DNA of 64,000 nucleotides from positions 1,957,997 to 2,021,996 of the forward strand of contig NC_009916.1 of the NCBI RefSeq assembly GCF_000002415.2. Reading direction: 5' to 3'. Both the position numbers and the translations under genes were made by a program. Origin of the DNA: Plasmodium vivax (taxonomy: Eukaryota > Apicomplexa > Aconoidasida > Haemosporida > Plasmodiidae). Below are positions 49,564 to 60,600 of this stretch, piece by piece. The first letter of the stretch is position 1; every line of letters starts with the position of its first letter. The notes under the pieces are model-generated. The model was not told where the DNA came from. It saw only the letters and a program-made list of their open reading frames with translations, and did not search any database.

Positions 49564-52500
49564 GTGCACATGAAAATGCAAAGGTCGAATGACGCTTCCT
49601 TACATCGAGTATAAATTGAGAGTAAAACGAGTGTTAGCTGGCGCTATGAGAGCAAAGCCGAAGTAATGTTTCACGTTAAGAGTTAAAAAAAATATATGAA
49701 AAATAGCGAAATGAGAAGAGTGGAGAGAAGAGAGGGGGGTAGGGGTGTGTATTATATATACAACACATATACACTCTCATCTCAAATTAAGATAACTATA
49801 ATAATGTTAAAAAGGGTGATGACAAATGGTTCCTTGATAGAGATATGGTATATAACCTATCCTTTGAGAATGAAGAAGCGCATTTTGTAAATGGAGAGTT
49901 CGTCGGAGAATTCTCTGCATGGCTAAAAGGTAGCAATGTGAGATAGCTAGAGTGGGCGCATAGAGGGGTGTCGCGTGACATCAAATTAGGATAGTGCGTG
50001 CACGTGGTTCACAAAGAGATAGTGTGTTGTAACTGTAAGAGAAAGGAATATCCTTTGCAGCGGGAAAGAATGACCCCTCCCCCCAAGTGAGTCAGAGTGT
50101 GTTACCCCGAGTGAGTGTCTCCCACGGCCTGTTTGTCTGGAACTTACGAAATTGCCGAAGTGTTCCTTTCAAACAAGAAGCAATGGTAAAATTATGGGGT
50201 AAATGGGAAAAGGTGCCCCGTGGTTAGAACTAATATGCCACCGAGTTGGTGTAACTCTCCTAATTAGAAGTAGACAACGGGTAGTCGTAATTGGAAAGTT
50301 TATGCGTGTATGATTCTGTTACGTGGAGTTATCTCGGCCAAGTATAATTTAGGACCCGTTCTATCCAAGTTGGTGTGCTACGATTTGTGATAAGCTCATG
50401 GTAGAGTTAGTAGTACTGTAAAGCTAGAAGAGTGAATTTTGTGAAAGGGACAGAAAGGTGTAAATAGGTAGAAGGCAAAAACATACTGCACAAGATCGTT
50501 TTGCAAATGCCTAATGATAAGCAGATAGCTTCGATAAGCAACTTTGCAGAGAAGTGGTGAAGCATTAATCGTAACACATCTTATTTGTGTAGAAACGGTC
50601 CCATTACAATGGCGCTATGAGGAAGATGCTATAGTCGTACATTTTACAAATTTTCGATTGTATACTTTTACAATTTTGTGCTCACCTGATGATGGCACAG
50701 TGACGCATACACATTTGAGTCTACTATACTTGCCATATGTAAGAAGGCAGAAGAAATGTGGAAGTGAGAGTTAGGGTTTATTATATACAAAATTTCTCTT
50801 CTGCGATGTTCTTTCTTTATACATTAATAAGTATAAAAGTTCCTACAGCAAAAATGAGACACAACAAAATAGAATTTCTCTTTTTCGTAGTTAACATTAT
50901 ATAAGTTAGCTTTTTGTTTTAGTAAATAAATCTTCAACTTAGCACTTCGTGTGAAGATATAAATAGTACCTTTTTTTTTTTTTTTGATTAAAAGAGGGGA
51001 AAAAAATCATATGATGAATTTTTTTTATCATATTGAACACATCTCAAATAGATTCTTTTATTTGAAATGTTACCGAAAGGAGGAGTGCTTTTGTGCGCGA
51101 AGAATTACCATGCGTAAGTTTACAGGAGCAATAATAATGTAATTAAAAGTTAATTTTGTTATTCCTGGACAACATTAACCATTTAGCAGAAATACTAAAA
51201 CGAGTTAACTTGTTACAATAATCCGCTAAGTATCGCGTCCATTGCGATCGTTTAAACACATCACGTTCTTTTCTGCAAAGCCTCACAAGGCAGAAGACTT
51301 AGCAGCAGAGCGTATAGCATATGTATAATATGCATAACATGATGGTAGGAAGGATGAAAAAAGCATATAATTGAAGCAAACTTTAAAATGCTAGGAGAAA
51401 TTTTTGTAGACTAATTTTTAGGACTGAAAGATGTTGATAATTTTATTAGTTGACAAAAGCAGTCCACTAAAAAGGGATGCTTTTTGAAAGGTGGTTCTCA
51501 TTTGAGGAAAAGTTATGGAAATTTTGTGAATTCTAACAAAAGAGTGCAGCTCATTTAGATATTATATTATATGCCTTTATAGCTTATTATATATGTTTAC
51601 ATAAATGCATAAACCATTTTTATTTTTTCATATTTTATATTTATTTATTGTTCTTTTTTTTTTAATTTTTTTTTTTTTTCTTTTTTTTTTTGGGTATTCT
51701 TTGCTTAATTTATTCATTACTATTTGAAGCATTATGTTTTTTAATTAATAACATTATAAATTTTCGTATTGTAAACAGATTTCTTCCATTTAATTAAAGA
51801 ATTTAATAAATTACGAATTAAGTCATCGTAGTTAGTGGCAGATTTAGTGGTAAAAATGTACTTTTAGAGCAATTTTATTGGATTTCCTTTTTTCTATATA
51901 GGCTAAGTAAATTTTATAATAAAAAAATATGAAAAATTGTACTACCTACATGATGATGATGTACAAAAATTTCATGCGGTAAAGGTAAACAAAAAGGCAC
52001 TTCTTATCCGAAATAGTAATATAATAAATATGCGTATAAAAAGCAATGAATGATGGGGAAGCAACCGATTGATATTAAAATTGCCAAAATTTTGATAAAT
52101 CACCATTATAAATTTGTTTCTTCATTATGGTTATTGCCTTTTCTTTTCCTGCATGTTTTTTTAATACATATGGACAACCTCGCTGGGGTAGCGTTATTCG
52201 GACCACATGTTAAATATGCTATTATTTTGCCAAAAAAAGGGAAAAATGTCGTTTAGTAAAATCATTTGCCTTTAACTTATTGGTAGCAAATTTTATTTGA
52301 AATAATACTAATACATATTTGGGAACCTCTGTAAATTATATTTCAAAATAAAGACCCCATATATTTTGTTAAATATCTTTTAAAAATATAAATTATTATT
52401 TGCATTTGCAGCGACTAAAAAATTATTAAATTTTTCCGCGACTGCATTATACCACAAGTTTACAAAAATACGCAAAGCATTAGCCTATTTTTGCGTTGTT

Positions 52501-53320
52501 AATGCGGGAACGTGTTTCCAGTTGTCATAAAAAGGTTCTTTTCAAATGTTGCATTGTTGGTTTATTGTAATTATAATAATTACTGCTATCATTATTATAA
52601 TAATAATTATTATTATTATTATTGCTGTTAAATGTATTATAATATGGTCTACTGATTATTCTCATAATTATTATCGTCATTATTATCACAATTATTGTCA
52701 TTATTATTTTATAGCTAAAAGTGCATTTAGATGGATAACTCCGTGCTGTAGAATTATTTTGACGGGGTAATTATTTAAAAAAAGGCACGCAAAATTAAGC
52801 TCTGTGATTACTTTGATTTAATGCATAGAGATATATGTATCATTTACCTTTTTATTCCCCTCTCCATGTTAAATAATTTTTCGGAGTTATTCATAATGAT
52901 TAATTTTTTTTTTTTTTCCCCCCTAAATGGCAACATTATTACATGCTAAAAAATGTCTTAAAAATGCAGCACCGAAAAAATTAAGTTATCTATTTTGAAA
53001 ATTTTGTTCGAAAAATTTGTATATTTGGAATATTCTTTCGTAAGTTCTATTTAATTTCGTTTTTAATTTTTTTACAAATAAGTTATGTAAAAATATTTTA
53101 AAATAGTTTTTTTGGTCTTGTTCTTTTGTAGTTTTTCCTTTTCGTTATTATATCTTTATGTAACATTTAGTTCGTTTGAAAATAATACAGAAAGGAACCA
53201 ATCAAAGTGAGAATACGAATTCTTCTTGTACGTTTCATTATTTATACTTATTATTATACTATAGCGCTCTTTTCAAATTCAGCATTATAGAAAATTTTGA
53301 CAGCCTTAATAATTAGCACG
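49564..53320. other. Gene-free stretch
   Basis: No supported gene. Bases 49600-50800 have mixed composition and short ORFs only. From 50900 the AT content rises. Bases 51600-51700 are long T runs, 52560-52720 is ATT/ATA trinucleotide-rich DNA that yields a spurious Ile-rich ORF, and 52780-53300 is very AT-rich DNA that is probably the promoter of the gene at 53321. Confidence 0.5.
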
Positions 53321-54532
53321 ATGAAAGAAAATAACGTAAGGTCTCTCCTTTTCGTTAAAGTTGCCACCATCCTCCTTTTGGCGTATACAAATCAGACTTG
53401 CAACGATTCGGTAGGAAAAAAATTACAAAATGGCAATAGCGACATGAGTGATAAAATATGGATGTGACGATTTCGTGTTTTTTTTTTCTTTCTTCCCTTT
53501 CGAATCCGCTTTATGGTTTTATTTTTCGAACCATTGCATCAGCGCAGAAACGAATTGACGTATCTATCTTTGTAAATAAGAAAAACTAACTTGCTTTCCT
53601 ATGTCTTGCTACCCTTTTTTTAGAACAAACTTGGAACATCATTGGTTGAGGATGCGACTGCCAATGGCGAATTTGGTTTAAGAGTTCAACGATTGTTAGG
53701 AGGAAGCCGATCGAGCCGAGATTCCATTTTTGCAGATTCTTTTTATGATGACGACGATGATGATGATGATAATAATGATAAATTATTCGATTATGATTCT
53801 GATCACAAATCAAGACGTGAAGTAAAAGATAGGCACCATCGCCACCGCCACAGTCATAGCCATCGTCATAAACGTCGACACAGCCATAAACACCGCACAT
53901 CATCAAGATCACGACGTGAAAAAGAGGAAAGTAGTACTACTAATGATGATGATGATGAAGTACTTAGCTTATCCAGATTTGATGTTGACGACGATAAGGA
54001 CGACCGAAGTCACTCCCGATATAGTGTAGACTATGATGATGAAAACGATGATGAACCCAGTTCATCACGACCTGCATCTACTGATTATGATGATATAATA
54101 GATCTTACGAATGCAAGAAGATCTGGTTCAAAATACAGAATATCATCAATGGATATCGAATTATATCCAGAACATGAAGATGAATATCTTTTTGAAGGAA
54201 AAAGACGATCTGGGGGTGTGCTTAAAAAAGCCGATAATTATTGTGAAAATAAAATCTTCGATGCCTTGAGTGCTTTAGACAAATATAAGGAATATTATGG
54301 GGAAGAGAGAAGAGTTATGAAACAAGCTGCTTATAGGAAAGCTACAAAGGTATTTGCTATTCCTGGCGCAGCTGCACTATCTCCACTCATAATAACGTTG
54401 TTCTTAACGACGAGTAATGTTGTTGCTTTACCTTTGGCAGCTTCCGCTGTTATATTGGGTGGAATTTTGTACAAAAAAAGTAAAGACAAAAGTGACTATG
54501 GAAGACCTCACTTAAAAAGCATAACTTACTAA
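53321..54532 (+). CDS. Two-exon exported-type protein with His/Arg-rich and Asp-rich tracts and C-terminal membrane hairpin; Pv-fam-d-like
   Basis: Exon 1 is 53321-53410 (30 codons, signal core VKVATILLLAY), donor GTAGGA. The intron is 213 bp, with acceptor 'accctttttttag'. Exon 2 is 53624-54532 (302 codons). The product has 332 residues. The export motif is R53-L-L-G-G57, relaxed at its last position and at exactly the same residue number as in the minus-strand gene at 36739-38687. An Asp run (about residues 71-80) leads into a His/Arg-rich tract (about 98-130) with alternating H-R and H-S pairs. A second Asp/Ser-rich region follows. The C-terminal ~90 residues hold a Cys-bearing helix, the stretch YRKATKVFAIPGA and two hydrophobic helices. 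That end resembles the RKKYTKLFTIASP segment of the other gene, so both may be one family (Pv-fam-d-like, low certainty). His-rich tracts occur in knob proteins of P. falciparum, but homology is not implied. Confidence 0.85.
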
Positions 54533-54944
54533 TCCCGTTAAGAAAAGAAAATTGTCTCTCAAATTGTTAAATTTTAAGCTATATATAATGTACCATATAG
54601 AGAACGCGAAATGGCAAAAAAGATAATCCTTACCCATCAACTCCCCCTTACGCTGAATAGTACTCAATTTTTACAATGTAGAGCGTAGGGCATATCTACC
54701 TATTTTGAACTACCTCGATACAGAACAATAGCAAAAGTAGTACCCTTTTAACTTTGCGGAAACTTTAATGTTTTGTTATTTCTTTTTCTATTTAAAATTT
54801 TTTTCGAGTTAAATTCAAAGATTTGACGTAACATACTAGGTATGAACACCGATTTTTTGTTTCGCACAAATGCGTGATTTGATGTTGTGCGAGATTGCCG
54901 CACCTGGAATTTTCATCACACACACGGTTAAGCGCATATATATA

Positions 54945-54984
<40 letters not shown>

Positions 54985-56176
54985 GCGTGTATATGCGTAT
55001 ACGTGTGCCCGTTTTGCGAAGAACCTGCGCTTGTGCATTACTCGTGACACACGAATTGACACTGCATATGACTCCATTTACTTAATGCGGTAATTAATAC
55101 TCTTACATGCTAAAAATGAAAATTTGTTTCGTTTTTTTTTGAGTAAAATTTTGTTTGATGTATTGCCTTAGCTTAAAATATACCCGTGGCATTATTATTG
55201 TTAATTTTGTTTTTGAAAATGAAAGCTTTAGAAGCGCCATATCATAGATGCATATATGCATGTGTGTACGTATGTATATGTATACATAGGTAGCTATGTT
55301 TTGGCACAGTTGTTTATCACCTTATGCAACCCTAAGGTTGCATACTTTTCATTTCTAACGTGACTGCTTGGAACCCCAGGAAAAACTTTAATTACTCAAA
55401 AAGTACAAAGAAACTTTATGAATTTTGAAATATTTATATTATGAATTATATGCTAATCGTATGGCGGGCGTAAAATTGTGCCCGCTAAATTATTTTAATG
55501 AGCAAAATGGATTATGCGTGTGCGGCATAAAAAAAGTAAACGACGCAGCTTCAATAATTACGCAGCTGTTGCGGTCACCAAGACGACGCATCATTAGGGG
55601 AAAAGAGTTGTGCTTGCTTAGATTCCTACAACACCTTGGCGGTGAAATGTTAGAATTGATTCGTAAAATATTTTATTATATATATATATATATATATATT
55701 TTTCCATATGACGTAAACTGCGCAAAGTTTTTGTCAAAGAAAAATTTTTAATAAAATATTTTTTCTCAGAAAAAGTAAAAACATTTTATAAATCAAACAC
55801 AACAGGGATGATAAACCCATTTGTGCACGCTCAAATAGCACGAAAAAAAAAGGTAACAAGAACAACAAGGTGAACAATTGATAAATGTGTGATGTGCGCA
55901 AGCATAGTCATAATGACCTTTTAGGGGCATATGTTTTCACTAGTATATATGAGCATTATAAACAAATGCATATCGATCTGTTTTGCTTCCCATGATGAAC
56001 GTAAATTTCTGAGTGGTTACATCCCATTTGGTTAACCAACAGTAATAAACTATTATTACGTTTATTTTTTAATTGGTAACCTCATGGTGAGCACTTCAGG
56101 CAAAATCGCTTACTACGCATTATAGTGCGGATAAACGGAGTTGTAGTTCCCCCACATCAGCGCCTTCTACTATATT
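54533..56176. other. Gene-free stretch between convergent genes
   Basis: No supported gene. Contains an AT dinucleotide run broken once (54934-54980), alternating 'gtatatgcgtatacgtgtg' DNA after it, and another (TA)n near 55676-55699. The ORF at 55425-55751 runs through the last microsatellite and was not accepted. Both neighbours end into this region, so it holds two 3' untranslated regions. Confidence 0.5.
54934..54980. repeat. (AT)n microsatellite
   Basis: An AT dinucleotide run of about 47 bp with a single interruption. Confidence 0.9.
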
Positions 56177-57618
56177 TTATTCTGCTTGGTAAGCCATACG
56201 ATATTGCATGTTTTGGGTTGGTGGAAGCATACGAGATGGCATGTTTTGCATTGGTAAAGGCATGCGATATTGCATGTTTTGCATTGGTGTAGGCATACGA
56301 TACGGCACGTTTTGCATTGGTGTAGGCATACGATACGGCACGTTTTGCATTGGTGGAAGCATACCATGCGGCATGTTTTGCATTGTTGGGGGCATGCCAT
56401 AGAATAGATTGTTTCCTAACGGGGCTGTATAACCATGCATCATATCATTTATTTCCTGGTTCTTTTTTTTCCTCCTCCGGTAAAAATATCCAAGGGGACT
56501 GAACTGTTGTGCAAAAGATAGATAAACGTATATTAAATGTCTTTACGTACACGTCATGTAGTGACAACAAAGAGGTATCATAAAACGTGTCTAGCACATC
56601 TGTACTTGTATGCTTAAAAAGCTGAGCATAATGTTATACCTTATATATCACAAAGAAAAGTGTTAAAGCACCTCCAACTCCTATTCCAACGTAGAGTAAA
56701 TTATCTTGGATAAATGATATACCAGGAATATACTGCATATAGTCACTTATGTATTGTAGAAATTTGCCAAAAGTAAATGTTTCCGCCGCTGGACAGTGCG
56801 GTATAGATTTGATTCTATGTGGCATTTCATCATTGCTGCAATGGCCATAAGAAAATGTTTTAGGAATGTCATACAATGTACAATTATCATTAATCTTTAA
56901 AGGCTTTTCATTTCCATTATTAGGATCCAAAATGCATGTGTTCTCATTAAAAAAAAAATCATATTTTTCTTTCACATATGTTGTTAATCGATCACAATCT
57001 TTATTACTATTATCTAAATATCCATATAAGTAATCCCTATTTTCACAGAAATCATCTAAATCCTTTTTTATGGGTATTCGCTTTACATAATCCTCCTCCT
57101 CTCTATCACATTTAAATTTATCAGAATGTTTAAATAATGATTTCATAGATTGTTTTACAGTATCAATTTCCGTTTTCGATGCTTTAACCCTTTTTCCACG
57201 GTTACCCTTAAATTCTAACTCGCTTATTAAATCTATTATATAATCTACATAATAATTTAAATCTCTACATCGTTTACCATGAATATTTTTATGCCATTTT
57301 ACAGATTCTTTGTTATAATAATGTGAAAATTGTGTGGTAAAATTCTGTAACCAATTTACAATATTAACTTTGTTTTCTTTATATAAAGCAGCATTTTCCA
57401 ATGTGTCTAAGTTTATAGATTGTCTAAATTGTTTATCGAATTCTGATGAAGGCAAATTATCGTCTAGGGATTTCTACAGTTTAAAGAGGGAAATATATTT
57501 GTTATATGATAAATATTTTATTTTATATTAAAGATAATTCGAATATTAAAAATTTCGTAATAAATTTACGTATTAATAAAAAATGCTAGGGTACACATTT
57601 TGATCCAAAAGTATCCAT
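56177..57618 (-). CDS. pir: PIR (VIR/CYIR) family protein, three exons, with Met/Pro/Gln repeats in the tail
   Basis: Minus strand. Exon 2 is 57473-56640 (278 codons), acceptor 'ttaaactgtag' and donor GTATAA. Exon 3 is 56503-56177 (108 codons), after 'cttttgcacaacag'. Exon 1 is best placed at 57618-57595 (eight codons, M-D-T-F-G-S-K-C, donor GTACCC, 121-bp intron), less surely. The product has about 394 residues. PIR hallmarks are the C-R-D-L-N-Y-Y block near residue 75, many Cys, one hydrophobic helix ending F-V-I-Y-K at the end of exon 2, and a tail exon opening F-S-P-L-G-Y-F with a basic run. The tail is unusual: it is about twice as long as that of the other PIR here and carries six 11-residue repeats of the form (Y)RMPTPMQNVP. 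In current models this tail faces the host-cell or parasite cytosol. No frameshift or stop is seen. Confidence 0.88.
56190..56400 (-). repeat. 33-bp coding minisatellite in the PIR tail
   Basis: Six full 33-bp units encode Y/H/S-R/G-M-P/L-x-P-M/T-Q-N-x-x, followed by a partial unit. Two central units are almost identical in DNA; the outer ones have drifted. All substitutions keep the frame open. Confidence 0.9.
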
Positions 57619-60600
57619 ACTATATTCTTAATTGTGGAATAGAAAAAATTGTATAATTTAAAGTTATACAAATTATACAAACAAACACGTGATTAATTAT
57701 TTAAGTTTTAAGAAAATAGCATTACATTTTTTTATCATATATCGATCTATTTATGTGATATGCCAAAACATATAAAAGCATAATTTCAAGATTTAGTTCT
57801 ATTTTGGCTCGATCTTTGTTATAATTTTTTTAGTAACCACAAACATTTATGTAGTATTTATTAATATACGAATTTTTATAAGGATAAAATTATTACGTAT
57901 AAAAATGTATTATAAAGTGTGGAAGTTACATATAATAACGCAAAATATAAAAATCACAAAATGCATAATTTTAGATAATATATAAGGACCGGCAGTTCGT
58001 ACAAAAAAAATAGTAATCGATCGTGCTATTCGTAAAAAATAAATGAACATACCACGGTACAATTTAATAAAGTACTAAATTAAAATAAACGCTTCTTTAA
58101 TTTTAATGCGACAAAATTAAACATATCTGAAAAATGATTTTTTATTATATATTTTTTTTCAGATAAATGGCTTATACGAAATTAAAAAGGAATATATCAA
58201 AAAGAAAGACAAGAATTCATAAAAAATATTGCAGCAAAGTAAAAATAAATATAATAACATAGTGAAAAAAATATACATAATTAAGCAGTTGAACTTGATT
58301 CATAAATTTAAGAATTTAATACGGGTTATTTTATCGAAGAAAATAATAATTTAGATATTACATAAAAATGAAAAATATGCTTTTTTTTTATTAAATTATG
58401 AGCCAAAAAAGTTGTACGTAAGTACATATATAATATATTATTTTTGCATAAACGTCTCTAAATTAGTTGTAATAAATAGCACAAGACAGAATAAATCTTA
58501 ACCACAAAGGAATGTTGCAAAATATGGACAACGAAAATTTATTTGGTCCAATTATATATACTAAGAGAACTTTATATATTTTTAATTTCTCCTAAATTGA
58601 TAAAAAAAAGTATATAAATTATAATTACGAAAAATTATAATCGAATGAGGCCTTCATAAATTTTTTTGACATTCACATAATGTCTAATTTAGTCTTTAAT
58701 AACAAAATAAAGAAAAAAAAAAACCCAATAAAAAAATATATGATAATGTAGTTTCCGCATATATAAAAGATAAATACCATAAGAAGTAAAAAATAAAAGC
58801 ATAAAACAGCAATTATTATTATTTTTTCATTGTCATCATATAAGTACTCCTTGTTAATATATACTATTCATTAACATTTTTATTATCTTACGGTAAAAGC
58901 GATAAGATAAATGTCGCACTAAATAGTCAATCAGACGAAAAAAATGTTTTGAAAAAGCACATCTTTAAGTAAATATTTGAAATATTTTCTCCGCTCTTCG
59001 TATATACAAATATTACCATTTGGTATAATTTCTTTGAAATAGTTGAGAAATGAAGGGCCATAAATGTACCGAATGGAACGAACAGTATAAAAGTATCACT
59101 TCTGATTTATGAGTTTATATATAACAAAAGTAGCAAACGTTTTTATAATGTGTTTTACTCATTCTATTTACCTTATCTTCACTATGCAAATAACGCTTTT
59201 TTTCAAAATTGAGTCTATCCCTTTGTTGGTATACAACAGGAAAGAAAAAATGGGGTTACTTTTTTGATTATTGTGCATTATTTAATATCCCCATTTTTTG
59301 AATAAATTTTTGCTCGTCTAGGTTGGGGCAATGTGTTAAAAAAAAAAAGATGCATACGTTGAATGTGCTTTCCGTTGTAATGTGCAACAGTACAGTATTT
59401 CGCATTTCGATTAGATAAAATGAACGGGGTAATAAAAGGACCCCCTTTTTTGCCACACAATGTAACTTTTGAAGCAACGTAGTTTTTATTAACCTAAACG
59501 TGGTAGCAGTTACATTACGATTTAATATGTATATGCTACTTTGTTACATTGAAGGATTTTTCTCTAAAAAGTAGATAGGATATAACACATTTACATTTTT
59601 CATTATAATATATGTTATGCACCTTCATGTAAATATTTTATTGCCCTTAAAGAGAATTTTAATCCCTTTGGGGAGAGAAAATTATCTTTACCTTTTTATT
59701 TTTTGGGGCTTTTTTCGGAACGGTGTGCATTTATCTAAAATTAATAAAATATTAACTACCATGTATGGTTATAAAATGCAAACAATTAAAATGTCTGTAA
59801 AAGGACTATTTAGGAGGTGTTAGCGCAGACGCATTATATGTTTTTATTCCTTGAGATTGACATAATGAACATTAGAACTTTGATCTACGTTATTAGTTCA
59901 CTTAGTATCATGCAAAGTAAAACCGTTACTGTGATTATTTAACCTATGGGTTATGTGAGATAGTAAAAGGTAATAAGCAGCATGCCGAAAATAACACCAC
60001 CCCTTTGAGTCTTGTAATGATATTACGAAAAATGCAATTATTAAGAGAAATAGGAATGCCGTGGTTTCCCGCAAATGGAAAAAACAGTTATATCGCTTTT
60101 TAGAATACCTCGTCTGGATGAAGTGTAGTTTATGCCATGAAGGAATTATAATCGCAAGGAATGCCCCTTATTACATAGGGTCTACTCCACGTTTATATCA
60201 TGGCATGAAAAATTACGATATATGTAAGAAATCTTCAGTGGGGTAAAATGAAAAAAGTTCCTTCAAAAATTATATCGGGCAATATGTAAACATTCTAGAT
60301 GAAGCATAGAAATGTAATTGCGGAAAATCATTATTTTAAAAAGTAGGCATGTGTATATCAGAGTCAATTTAAAACTGAAGAAATATCCTGTGCAGTTCGC
60401 ATAAAGCGCAAACGAAAAAGTGTATTAACTTTTTCTAATTAAAATAATTTTTTTAATAGTTAATTTGAACACTCTACGGTTCATTAAAAATAGCAAACAT
60501 TTTTCTATTGAAAAAGACTTTGTGAACGTTTTATACAGTTAATTATTTCCATCAGCATTTGGGAAGTACATGGTACATGTAGCACTTCGAACATTACACG

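Noticed and set aside
52546..52770. Ile-rich ORF
   Set aside because: It is a translation of ATT/ATA trinucleotide repeats.
53586..53912. 108-codon antisense ORF over the Asp/His tract gene
   Set aside because: It is a shadow of GAT/CAC repeats in the sense gene.
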